Below, piece after piece: positions 14,021 through 25,329 of a stretch of 64,000 nucleotides of DNA. The stretch covers positions 50,507,431 to 50,571,430 of the forward strand of contig OZ026629.1 in NCBI GenBank assembly GCA_964020975.1, written 5' to 3'. The position numbers and the translations under genes are program-made. The notes under the pieces are model-generated. The model ran no database searches. It was not told the origin of the DNA and worked only from the letters and a program-made list of their open reading frames with translations. Source of the stretch: Hermodice carunculata. Taxonomy: Eukaryota > Annelida > Polychaeta > Eunicida > Amphinomidae. The first letter of the stretch is position 1; every line of letters begins with the position of its first letter.

Positions 14021-14746
14021 CAGGGACCTGTTATAGGTGGACTACCAACGATGGGGCCCCCTTTGTACCATCTATGTTGCCGCTGCTCAAGTGATCGGGT
14101 GTTTGAGCGAGCACCTTCAGTGCTGAACAAACACAACACCACGGTCCGCGCTGGCCGCTGGCAGTCTCATGGGCCAGGTCACGCGATGAAAGGCGAGAAT
14201 AATCGCGTCACCGACTGAAGTGTGCAAAATTTTTCACTGTGTTCCACATTTTAAAGTCAAAATTTAGCGTTACGCCGGACTCGGCTACAAGAAATGAAAC
14301 CACCATCATGATCCTACCGGCATACACTATTCATCTAAAACTACATTTTTTATTGCTGATTACGGCGTAAGGAGTTATTACGCACGCAAGTTGTCTAACT
14401 TTGCATCATTTTGGACAGAAAAAATGCAAAAACTAGCCCTTTTATCGGCCGATTTCAACGAAAAACACATCGAACGACTCGCACGGTTCTGATTCAAACG
14501 ATGAGACTGGTTGCGCACGCATAAAACTCTCTGTTTTTGAACTTGGTACAATAGCACATTCGATGTAAGCCTGATGTATGTAACCCGATACAACCGAACG
14601 CGGAAACATAGATGGAACAACAAACGGACTGAGCAGGGGGGATTAACTTGAGCGGCGCTAGTGAACACGCTTTGTAGTCGTCGCCCCCAGTTGACCACTA
14701 AAGGGATTAGCGCTCCCGTTGGTAGTCCATCTATAACAGGTCCCTG
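14021..14746. mobile_element. Non-autonomous TIR DNA transposon, CpG-rich, with 7-bp TSD
   Basis: The 726-bp element starts CAGGGACCTGTTATAG, then GTGGACTACCAACG, and ends with its inverted copy (about 30 bp, one mismatch). GTCAAAC flanks both sides (14014-14020 and 14747-14753). The interior is much richer in CpG (ACGCACGC, TCGTCGCCC, GCGTTACGCC) than its surroundings. The CAGGG terminus and TSD size fit hAT or a P-like superfamily. The 106-codon open frame inside (14378-14698, minus) resembles no transposase I know, so transposase would come from elsewhere. Confidence 0.8.
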
Positions 14747-15248
14747 GTCAAACCAAACAACACAAACAGACTGATAAGTTCATGTAATAGTCTACGTGAA
14801 ACAGTGGGCTAATTACATGTAAATGGCCCCCAAAGGTGTAAGCCCAAGACAACCAAGAACTATTTAGTGCAGAAACCTGCATCTGATTGGCTGCAATGGT
14901 GTATTGACAGCACCACTGATAGGATGAATAATTATGCATACCATATTGTTCCTTTAAGCACCCCATGCTCATAAGCCCCCCCCCCCCTTTCCATTTTTTT
15001 GGTTTGGCAAGGAATGGACTTTTTGTATTGATTTTGTTGGCCAGAAGTGGTGAAAATTTATAAGATGATATTCAACACTGAAATTGTTTTCAAAACAAAA
15101 AGGATTCGAGTTGAAGCTTAAAAATCTGAGCCTAAATAAACCAATTTCGCATAATTTCACAAATTTTGAAGCTTCTGTGATCAATACAGGGTATTCATAT
15201 TAACTGTTGGTGCTTTGACCTGTATTGCTTGAAAAATATGAACACATA

Positions 15249-15718
15249 CAGGGCTGCCAACATTGAGAAATCTGAATCCTGGACAAAGTGCACCTAGGTG
15301 CAAGGAGAGCGTCCTCAGGGTGGAAGTACATGTACTCCCTGGGGGTTCCAAGTGCATGCCCCCCATCCCTGCGGGAAAATTTTAAAATCCCAAGCAAAAT
15401 GGTGCAATCTGGTGCATTCTGAGGACAAAATCCATGCACTTCTCTGCCCATTGTTGATTCCAAAAATTCCTATGTGATTGGAAAACATTTATTCCATCTG
15501 GTAAACTCATCACATTTGGAATTACACCATTATAAAAACACATTTTGATATTGACATCACGTGCTTAAAATGTAAAAAGGGCTAATCAAAGTCACCTAAA
15601 TAACACAAAATTGCAGCACCTGAAAAATTCTGGGACAAATATAATAAAGCCGGGACTGACAGGTCCACGTCCTCAATCCGGAACAGTCCCAGATGATCCA
15701 GGACGGTTGGCAGCACTG
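15249..15718. mobile_element. hAT-like MITE with 6-bp TSD CACATA
   Basis: The 470-bp element begins CAGGGCTGCCAAC and ends GTTGGCAGCACTG (13-bp TIR, one mismatch). It is flanked by CACATA at 15243-15248 and 15719-15724. Secondary inverted similarity continues inside (ATCCTGGAC and its complement). hAT elements normally leave 8 bp; here six match. Confidence 0.7.
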
Positions 15719-16497
15719 CACATATTTATTTACAGGCACATCCTTTTATAAAATGGCAAAATGTGTTGCTGTTGCAGTAACTAGCAACCTGGAACTAATT
15801 TACTGTTCATAAAGTTATATTCATATTCTGTAAACACATATTGATCTTGATGCAAGAAGGAATTGTCATTCGTTTAGAATATGTGTTCTTCATTGTTACA
15901 CATGTCAGTAACATCCTTTGTTTATCCATCAATACACCCGGTTCATGGTGGATGATTGTTCCCATTGCTGAAAAACAGGGTAGGAGATTTTGGCAGGAAA
16001 TTAATATCCATCCACAAAATCCAAATGAGATCCCTTTACCAATGAAAGGCTCACTGCCCTGCATTTTAAGTCACAAGTGTTATTTTAACATGTTACAAAG
16101 TGGCACATCTGAACAATCACAAAATAGAGCTTAATTGGTAAAAATATGAAAAAAGTACCAAAAAAGGCCAACTCTAATCGGGCAATGAATAATGTAACTG
16201 GCTGGGAAGAGATAGCTTAATGTGGTTATATGTAAATGGGAGAAGCCAGCAGGTGTGCTGTGCACTATATGCATATGAAGTCATGCCTGGTCAGCCAGAC
16301 ACAACAAGTCCTTTTCCCAAGTGTCATATCCCACCAACAATGGCCATTGTTATTCTTGCTGAAAACATATGAGGCATATATGCAAGTAAAGTAGAGTCCC
16401 TCAAAACTGTATCGTTAAAAGAATACTTTTTTTTCTATGTATTGTGTGTATGTGTTATATTGCAGTGTTATGTTTGTTCAGAGAGAGGTGAAGAGTT

Positions 16498-17365
16498 ATG
16501 TCTCCTGGTGGAAGCCGGGGGACATTTTGTTTTAGTGCCCGTTTCTTCCGCTTGTTGTTGTTGTTGTTGTTGTTGTTTAGGTTCTTCAACACTTGGTTTC
16601 CGTGCGATAAGTCTTGAAGGACAGGACAGAATTTGATGAAACTTGGTAGGATTATGTATCTAGGCAAGACCTAGGTTGGGATTGTATTTGGGTGACCTTG
16701 ACCTAATTTTCAAGGTCACAGGGTCACTTATGGGAAATTGGTTTCCGTTTGATAAGTCATGAAGGACGCGATGGAATTTGGTGAAACTTGGTAGGATTAT
16801 GTATCTTGGCAAGACCTAGATTGGGATTGTATTTGGATGACCTTGAGCCAATTCTCAAGGTCACAGGGTCACTTATATGAAATTGGTTTCCGTGCGATAA
16901 GTCTTGAAGAACTTGATGGAATTTGATGAAACTTGGTAGGATTATGTATCTAGGCAAGACCTAGGTTGGGATTGTATTTGGATGACCTTGAGCATATTCT
17001 CAAGGTCACAGGGTCACTTATGTGAAATTGGTTTCCATGCGATTAGTCTTGAAGAACTTGATGGAATTTGATGAAACTTGGTAGGATAATGTATCAAGGT
17101 AAGACCAAGGTTGGGATTTTATTTGGGTGACCTTGACCTAATTTTCAAGGTCACAGGGTCACTTATGTGAAATTGGTTTCTCTGCAATAAGTCTTGAAGA
17201 ATTGATGAAAATTGCTAGAGTAATGTATCTAGGTGAGATCTAAAATAGGATTGTAATTTTCAAGCAAACTTGGTCATTTGTTATATGTTATGACCTGTAG
17301 CTTATTCAGAGACGTAAGTGTTCCACCGGGAGACATTTGATTTTCTGTTGGAAAATCAGTCTGTT
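16498..17365 (+). mobile_element. Family V element, complete Helentron/HINE-like layout
   Basis: The left end ATGTCTCC ... GGGGGACAT forms a hairpin. A (TTG)n tract at 16551-16577 follows, then a tandem core. The right end has CCGGGAGACAT, the inverted copy of the left end, then a hairpin GATTTTC-TGTTG-GAAAATC, then AGTCTGTT. It codes for nothing. The parts and their order match non-autonomous Helentron-type elements and bivalve pearl elements; that assignment is inference. Confidence 0.65.
16593..17290 (+). repeat. 145-bp tandem array inside family V
   Basis: TTGGTTTC starts monomers at 16593, 16738, 16883, 17028 and 17173: four spacings of exactly 145 bp, the last monomer partial. Monomers carry a spaced inverted pair, for example TGACCTTGA at 16693 and TCAAGGTCA at 16710. 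Confidence 0.9.
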
Positions 17366-17433
17366 CTAGTTTAGCTTACTCTTTTCAGATTGTGTGCCAA
17401 ATTATATAAAGTGCAGACTGCAGCTCAGTTATT

Positions 17434-20400
17434 ACCCCTCGGCCTATAAAGCTGGAGGGGTATTGTCACCACCTACGCTTCTGTCCATCTGTTCATACCT
17501 TGTTAACACCATATCTCCAAAAATACTCATTGCAGAGACCAAATTTCTATCACAGGGAGTTATTGAGGTGCTTCAGGTGCCTATTGAAAAGTAGGTCACT
17601 AGGTCTCATTTTTACCTCAGCTGACTTGTCAGTCAGCTGAGGTTTTTTGAGGGTCCGTCGTCCGTCCGTCCGTCGTCCACAATTCACATTTTCGACTTCT
17701 TCTCAAAACCGTCAGCCAGATTCACTTCAAACTTGGTGGAGATGTGCCTTGGGTGGGTCTCTACGAAGTTTGTTCAAATGGTCACGGTCCAGTGATTTTT
17801 GGATTTTTACTGAATTTTTTTGTTCTTTTTTGGGTAAATCTTAAAAAATCTTCTTCTCCGAAACCGCTCACCCAATTGCTATGATATCACACAGAAACAC
17901 TCCCTGGGATTCCTAGTTCTTAATTTGTTCACCAGGTGGCGCTGCAATTTTTTCCTAATTTTTTATGAATTTTTGTGTGTTATAGCTATTTTCGACTTCT
18001 TCTCCAGAACCATCACTCAGATTAAGCTGAAACATGGTGGATATGTTCCTTGTAGAAGGGTCAAACAAAGTTGTTCACTATGTGGCAATGTTGCGGATTC
18101 CTGATTTTTAACGATTTTTTCAATTTGGGTTCTTGTTGGTCAATGCAGCTTTCCTATTGATTACTATGGAAGTCAATGGGCATTCTATTGCTTATTCACA
18201 TTTTCGACTTCTTCTCCAAAACCGTCATCCAGATTGACTTCAAACTTGGTGGCAATGTACCTTGGGTGGGTTTCTACCAATTTTGTTCACGTGGTCATGC
18301 TCCAGTGATTTTTTTATTTTTAAGGAATTTTTTTGTTGTTTTTTGTGGACAAATCTTACAATATCTTCTTCCCCGAAACTGCTTACCCAAATGCTTTGAT
18401 ATCACACAGGAAGACATCTAGGGACTCCTTGTTGTTAATTTGTTCAACAGGTGGCGCTGCGGTTTTTTTCTAATTTTTTTTTTTGTGAATTTTTGTGTGC
18501 TATAGATTTTTTCGACTTCTTCTCCAGAACCGTCACTCAGATTAAGCTTACACATGGTGGATATGTTCCTAATGGAAGGGCCAAAAAAGTTGTTCACTGT
18601 GTGGGAATGCTGCGGATTCTTGATTTTTAATGATTTTTTCAATTCGGCTCCTTTGGGGTTAATGCACCTTTCCTATTGATTACCATGTAAGTCAATGGGT
18701 ATTCTAATGCTAATTTACATTTTCGACTTCTTCTCCAAATCCATTATCCAGATTTACTTCAAACTTTGTGGCAATGTACCTTGGGTGGGTGTCTACCAGG
18801 TTTGTTCCAATGGTCATGTTCCAATGAATTTGGATTTTTTTATGATTTTTTTTTTCAAAAAATCTACAAAAGTTTTAGTAAGAAAACTTAACATGGGAAT
18901 TTCTTGTAATGGTTATAACTTTAATAATATTGACCAGATTTACTTCAAACTTGGTGGGTATGTGCCTTGGGTGGATCTCTACCAACTGTGTTCAAATGGT
19001 CATGCTCTATTGATTTTTGGATTTTTTTATGAATTTTTTTGTTTTTTTTTGGGGGGGGGGGGGGGGCAAACCTGCAAAATGCTTCTCCTCTGAAACCGCT
19101 CACCCAATTGCTTTGATATCGTACATAGACACTCCCGGGGACACCTATTTCCCAATTTGTTCGCCAGGTGGCGCTGCAATTTTTTAAGGAATTTTTTGTA
19201 TGGTTTTGCTATTTTTCACTTGTTCTCAGAACCATCCCTCAGATTAAGCGGAAATGTGATGGACATATTGTTGTGGAAGGGTCAAACAGTTGTTTACTAG
19301 GTGGCACTGCTTTGGATTCCTGATTTTTAAGTATTTTCAATTCGGATACATATCGTTCAATGCAGCTTTCCTATTGATTACTATGCAACTCAATGGGCAT
19401 TCTAAGGCTAATTCACAGCACAACTGACACAAAATTTACTGTTTACTTGATAACTTGAGATCTGTTTTGAGTTAGCTACACATGTTAATTATTCTGTATG
19501 AAGGTCATGCTGAGACAGTACATGAATGACCTTGACGTCGTTTGTGGGGTCACAGTGCAACATACATGAATTTTACTCTTCATTATAACTTGAGAATTAC
19601 TTGAACTTTGATGTTGCACATGTAGGTGTTCTTCTATAAAGTTCAGACTTACTCAGAACATGGGTGACCTTGATCCCTTCCCAAGTTCAAAGAGCTGCAA
19701 GTGTGATGAATGTCAAGATCAGCTGAGGCACGGGCTGTTCACACAGCCCCTCTTGTTAGGTCACAGTACTACATTGCAAAAAAAATGGCGTTAACACAAT
19801 ATAAAAAAAGGATTAAATGTGATTCATCAATTATTTATGACAGTTGGACCTAATTCTGCCCCAGATTCCTACTGAAAACTAGGTCACTTGATCACATATT
19901 TAGGTCACGGTGCTGCATTGAAGAAAAATGGCCATTCCATGATATCTTCAAATATTAAAGTACTCATTGTAGCTGCACAAGTTATTTATTACAGTTGGTC
20001 CTAAGGATGCCTTAGACACCCAGTTAAAACTAGGTCACTGGGTCACATATTTAGGTCACAGTGCTGCATTGAAGAAAAATGGCCTTGCTTCACCATATTT
20101 CCAGAAAAACTCACTTTACAGAGATTAAATTTTTATCACAGAAGGCCGTTGAGGTGCTTCAGGTGCCTATCGAAAGGTAGGTCACTAGGTCACATATTTA
20201 GGTCACAGTACTACATTGAAGAAAAAAATGCCGTTAACACAATATGTAAAAAAAATATTGAATGTAGCTTCATCAATTATTTATGACAGTTGGTCCTAAG
20301 GATGCCTCAGGTACGTATTGAAAACTAACTCACTGGGTCACATATTAAGGTCACAATACTGCATTGAAGAAAAATGGCCTTGCTATGATATCTCTGCTCA

Positions 20401-20443
20401 TTGCATTTGCACCAAAGCTTTGTCATTAGATTAAACAGAAGTA
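17434..20443 (+). mobile_element. Family Z element, split by a family S insertion
   Basis: The head ACCCCTCGGCC ... GCTGGAGGGGT (hairpin) is at 17434. Monomers read GGTCACTAGGTCACATA, then TTAGGTCACAGTACTACA. The first piece stops at 17613 and the monomer resumes at 19757. AGGTCACAGT/GG recurs at 19758, 19912, 20053, 20200 and about 20347 (spacing 141-154). A second, weaker Z head (ACCTGACGTACTGGAGGG) starts at 20444. Confidence 0.65.
17614..19756 (+). mobile_element. Full-length family S element (subfamily S1) inserted in Z
   Basis: The 2143-bp element has a left hairpin CCTCAGCTGACT-TGTC-AGTCAGCTGAGG, then GTCCGTCC repeats. A core of alternating about 302-bp and 210-bp segments follows, each starting TTTTCGACTTCTTC (17690, 17991, 18201, 18508, 18720; combined period about 515). 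The right end has ATCAGCTGAGG, the inverted left end, then a hairpin GGGCTGT-TCAC-ACAGCCC and CTCTTGTT. The Z sequence on either side rejoins with only T residues in doubt, so target duplication is absent or tiny. Confidence 0.75.
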
Positions 20444-20500
20444 ACCTGACGTACTGGAGGGTTATTGTCATCACCTATGTGTCTGTCCGTCTGTCCCTAT

Positions 20501-20575
20501 GTCCTGGCCGAGTGGTTTTAGCGGTCACTGATTGGCTTCTAGTTTAGCCATGTGGTCCAAATTATACATGTACAT
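20501..20575 (+). repeat. tRNA-like sequence (possible SINE head)
   Basis: TGGCCGAGTGGTTTTAGCGG at 20505 matches a class-II (Leu/Ser) tRNA D-arm with a clean A box. GGTCCAAATTA at 20553 is a weak B box. Stems do not close into a full tRNA. Confidence 0.35.
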
Positions 20576-20589
20576 TACTGTGTAATGGT

Positions 20590-21500
20590 GATCATTTAGA
20601 TCTGTTTCAAATATTATTTCTCTCAGGTATGCAGGTAATTGCCAGATTTATAGGATGCATAGACCATGTCCAAAGGTGGAATGTTATGTAATATCAGTGA
20701 CCTTGACCTATTTTTGTGAGGTCACCATGCTTGTAAAGTTGAAAAGGTGATTTTGTAATGGCAGGGTGTAGCTTGGACATCAATGGCAAAGAGAATTGAG
20801 CCTCTACATCAAAATTGCATTTGATTACATAATACATGTATATAAAACTGTATTTGGTTACATACTTTTTGGGTCACTGTGACCCAGTAATTATGGAGTT
20901 TGGCACTTGTCCAAGTTTACTGTTTTTCATCAATAACTCAAAAAGTTATTACTCGATTTGAACAAACAGACTATATATGGAAAGCGGGATTTGGGGCCCA
21001 TATTTTGAACATAACAATTTTTTAATCTGAGATGAAGGTCAAGGTCAAATGGCCAGTTTAAATTTAGGGGTCATCTCGTGAATACTCTGCACCCCACAAT
21101 TTTTTATATAGAGCCATATAATTTTTAGGAGTTATAAAGTGTATAAAAATCTTTGTTGACATCAATGTTGGTGGCACCACCTATAGTATCATGTAATATA
21201 CAGGTCAAAATGTGAAAATCTTGTGACTGCAATACTGTCCACAGTTTTCAAGTAAGCCCAGTTTTACTTTCAAGACTTATAGGGTGTATAAAAATTTAGA
21301 TTCATTCCGATATTGGTGGTGCCACTTGCAATATTATGCAATTTAGGGGTCAAAATATGAAAATCTTATGAACACTGTAGCATCTTTAATTTTAGGCAGA
21401 TCTTCACCAAATTCAGTGGGAATGTGGGGGAGATCTAAGTGTAAGTTTCTAATGATACTAGTGGTGCCACCTATAATTTGACAGAAATTTTGAGGTAAAA
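20590..21500 (+). mobile_element. Family X core sequence, no clear ends
   Basis: It shares ordered phrases with 45.5-46.4 kb: TAGACCATGTCCAAAGG, GGTCACTGTGACCCAGTAAT, AAGGTCAAGGTCAAATGG, GAATACTCTGCACCC, and GGTGGCACCACCTAT. Neither an AGCTCTGCTG head nor a CTTGTT tail is evident. Confidence 0.55.
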
Positions 21501-21536
21501 TGTGGTCTCAAATATAAAATCTCAGGGTGCACCTTT

Positions 21537-21628
21537 GTGCACTAGTACAGTAGAGGATCACCTAGTCAACTCTGGCCAACTAGTTTGGTTCAGTGCAATC
21601 TAATCCATGCCATATTTGTTTAAGTAAA
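21537..21628 (+). repeat. Dispersed repeat shared with 51.66-51.74 kb
   Basis: The run GTGCACTAGTACAG, GATCACCTAGTCAAC, GGCCAACTAGTTTG, CAGTGCA, CCATGCCATAT appears in the same order beside the palindrome at 51.6 kb. Confidence 0.6.
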
Positions 21629-21639
21629 ATACCTTTTTC

Positions 21640-22400
21640 AGAATGATAACCATACAGGTAGCCAAAACTATAAATATCTTCTTCACAATGATAACCACAT
21701 TCCTGGTTTGTAAAAGCCACTAAAAGGTAACCAAAATTATAAAATTTATCCTAGAAAAAGATCCTGCTTCATCCTATGACACAGGCAGGCTTACAAAATG
21801 AATGTCATTTGTTTACGTGCATTGTGCACTCTCGTGCAATAATGATAGAAAGCACTATTTTGATGTCACTGTTGTCTAGTAGGACTACACGTGCCACACT
21901 GTGGTCTAGGAAAAACTAGTGCATGGACACATGATAGCTTTACCCATTGAAATATTATCATCTGAAAAAGGTATTTACTAATAGAAAATATTCACTATTA
22001 AAAGTTCCAGCTTTGAGTGGTTGATTATCCATCTGTGCAATATGGGCAGTTTTACAGTCAAGGGACATTCTTACTTCCATGTAGAAAAGAATTCTCTATT
22101 CCCTGGTAAAGTGAGTTATAAGCTAAATTATACAGAAGTATGATGTAAACCTGCATGCCTTAAATGGTTGAACTAGCACTTGACTTGTATGAATTATAAG
22201 ACATAATTGTAATAATGTGGACAGAATGAGTGTTTCACTGAGTCATTGGAGCTTTTATTTCACCTTGAAAATTATGTTGATGTTTTATTCTCTTCAGTGA
22301 AGACATGCTTATCCAAAACAGCCAACCCTGTCCTGCAATAAAATGGCTTTTCCCATCGGTCTATGTCCAATTGTAGTTGACCATAAGGCACTTATTTTAG
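21640..22400. other. No gene seen
   Basis: Unassigned. ACCTTTTTCAGAATGATAAC and a partial echo about 40 bases on hint at an old repeat. Confidence 0.4.
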
Positions 22401-23585
22401 AGACTCAATTTCCGTCAAAAATGTCCTCTCCAGTACAATGGGGTGTCCATTCAATTTTGTACCAGCATATTGACCAGTTTTCATGTGCATATTAGAGTAC
22501 TCAGTAGTATCTAAGTGTATATTATGTGACTGGGTTCCTAGTACTCCCTATATTCTTTTGATGTGCTACTCAAAACCTTTCCGTCAAAACTATGTCCTCT
22601 GCAGGACAGAACAAATTGGCATATATTTTTCCATGAACATGCTTTGGGGCACAATATTGGATCCGTTGAAATAATCTTGTGCTTTAGTCCTCCATTTGTG
22701 CCTGGCTTGCCTGTATTGCCTGTTACTCAGTTACCTGTACACCTCTTACTGTCAAATTCTCAATGTTCTCTCCAGTGCACATGTTCAGGTCACTTTCATA
22801 TTTCATTCACTGGTGGTATATTTGTAAGAAATAAAATTAAACTTATTTTTTAATGTAACTGAAGAATGCTTATGAGAAATCATTTCACAGAACTACATAT
22901 TTTTCACTAAAATGGCAATAAATTTTCATTTACCACATGAATCAACTTTAATATAATCATCAGCACAATATGAAATATTCAAACCTTCACAAAAACCAAT
23001 TTTTGTTGCAAATAAAAAACAAAAAATTTACAAAAGAGATATATGCAACCCTAAGATATTTACCTAGGTCACTTTGTTCGAAATAGAAACTCATTTTGAA
23101 CAGGAGTCTTTTTGTACTGGAGAGGACAGCTTTTTTGACTTAAATTCATACGCCTTTGTTTTCTAATTTCAAGTACATTGGGCACTAATATTTCTTCAAC
23201 CTGCACCCAAGCTGTTGTAGACATCTGCACTGTTATCTTGACGCTGCCTGTATCCTCTGGTGGTGGTTGCACTCACTCTTCAGTGGTTCAAAGTAATACA
23301 AAGTGCTAAGTACAAATTGCGCAACTGTGCAATCTGTATCCTAGCAATTGGTATAGCATTTGATTAACTGAAGGTCTTTTATGCTTGTAGATTAAGAAGA
23401 ATGGCTTTCTAGGAACTATAGCTGCATGGTCCTACCTGTAGAGCCTAACATAAATGACTGCATGATCCTCTTTGCATGTATTAACTGTATTTTCATGAAT
23501 AGTACCAATGGCGTCATCCCAGAGTCCATTACTTGTCAAATTTGCTTGGCACAAACACCTTCGTGGAAGGCAGTCTTCTAATGTG

Positions 23586-23822
23586 ATGACACGTGAGAAG
23601 GGTACTAGCAGAAATTCTAGATTTGTACAATCACTGAAGCTAAAAGACCCTGAGAAATACGAAAATCTTTTATTGAGGGACAGATGATGACAAAAATTAC
23701 AATACAAAGTGTCAAAGTCTGATATCCTTCTGAAAATACATGAGCCTGAAGAGGTGAACAAACGACGTGGACAGTTCTCATTTCTCCATGAGGAAATAGA
23801 GACAGCTCAAAAACTGTTGTAG
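23586..23822 (+). pseudogene. Possible relic of a basic 'DPEKYE' coding segment
   Basis: From an ATG at 23586 the frame reads 33 codons including LKLKDPEKYENLLLRDR. Two adjacent stops at 23685-23690 follow, then about 44 more open codons rich in K, R and E. The pattern of a basic stretch, then K-x-D-P-E-K-Y-E, then R-D-R resembles a charged N-terminal module that I associate with many uncharacterised invertebrate proteins, some linked to transposons. I cannot name a family. The double stop and lack of neighbouring exons suggest a decayed copy. Low confidence: chance composition is possible. Confidence 0.28.
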
Positions 23823-24736
23823 ACAAGTTCAACATTCTGAATTAATACACGGATGTCACAATCAAACTTTCCCTAAAAATGATAAACTCTCAATGAATCC
23901 ATTTAGGAGTTTTACGATGTTCACATGTTCACTGTTGTTCTTCCATTTTGCTACATATAAGCTGGTGAAAGTGGACTTTTTCACGTTAAAAACAATATTA
24001 AAGTAAAGCTGTTACTTAAGAGCAATATTACTTCTTATTTGAAACAGACACTTGTTAATATGTTTCATCCAAATATCAAGTCAAACATTTGGTCCTCTCC
24101 AGGACATACTGGAAACTGACTGCTTATTTATAAATGAATATGCCAAAATGTTGAAAGTTTCTATTGTTAGAAAAAATATGGATGCCAGAGAACTGCATTT
24201 TGCCAAATGATGGAAAAATTACAACTTCTTCTGAAACCACAGGATTAATTGCTGAGTTGCGCTTACTGCATGCTATTTTTATTCTAACATTGTGAGGCAT
24301 CATATATTTGTGAGTCACAAAATGATATAAACCTACACTGTGTGTATGCCTCACAGTAAATATTGTTTGTTCATAATCAGTGCTTTTGTCTCTTATTACA
24401 TTTTGTCAAAAATATTGTCCTCTCCAGGACACGTATATTCATGGCACTTATCCCCACACTGAAAGGAAATTATTGTATTTTCTTCTCGAATTTTTTCTAA
24501 ATACATCATCATGCTTGTAAGTAATTTGATTATTGCATAACAGATATCTACAACCCCAATCTCATTTGTTCTTCATGTTAAACATTATACATTTAGTTGA
24601 TTCCCCAAAGAAATGATGACTGATCATACAAATGCAGTAGAGTATCTTGTTTGGTATTGTAATTTATAAGGCACAACATGTGCATAATACTACACAATAG
24701 ATATGTAAAATTGAGATACAAGGGTGAAAATATGAG

Positions 24737-24801
24737 GTGTCAAAAAAACAGTCCTCTCCAAGACATAACGTACTGGAGAGGACACTTTTTTTTTTTGACA
24801 C
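24737..24801. repeat. Hairpin made of two opposed GTCCTCTCC motifs
   Basis: GTGTCAAAAAAACA then GTCCTCTCCA, a 13-base spacer, then TGGAGAGGAC and a T run ending GACAC. The arms pair apart from T/A-run length. Confidence 0.7.
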
Positions 24802-25329
24802 ACAATTTTTGCTCATTCTTGAGATCAGTGACACAAGTGCATTGGGCATTTCATAGGTACCTATGAGTAGTGTAAAGATACATATGAACTTGGGTGTTGT
24901 TTTCCGTTGTGACTGAGAAATGCTAAATTCAAATATTTATGTTTCGAAAATGATTTGGCAACATATTGTTCCTTGGAACACTGAATCTCCAATAATTTCA
25001 CATTTCTTTATCAATATGCATATTTCCAATGGGCTAGGTCTGGTGTTTACAAAATATGTAATTTTGGGGGTGTCCAATTATACATTTCAAATTTCTGCAG
25101 GTGGAAACAATACAAAACATGTGCATAAAATGACACAGCTGTTGGTCCATAAATGCAAACAGAATGACAAAAGTAGACTTCGTCCAGCTTTGATGATATC
25201 AAAATTTTATTCTATATCATTTTCAAAGTGTTATGATATATAATATACATAACCAGGTACAGTTTGAAATTTTGACCCCCTTGAAACAAAGTTTGGCCCT
25301 TGATTGTAAAACTGCCCATATACAGGCTG

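Larger units (their letters stand above)
22411..24801. repeat. Recurrent motif region, TCAAAA(n)GTCCTCTCCAG
   Basis: The core GTCCTCTCCAG (or one-off) occurs at 22423, 22594, 22765, 24092, 24417 and 24751 on plus, and about 23117-23127 and 24774-24783 on minus, mostly after GTCAAA. The first three are exactly 171 bp apart. Sequence between motifs shows little similarity by eye. Confidence 0.6.

Noticed and set aside
14378-14698. 106-codon minus frame in the TIR element as a transposase
   Set aside because: Far too short, with no DDE or zinc-finger features; GC-rich DNA has fewer stops by chance.
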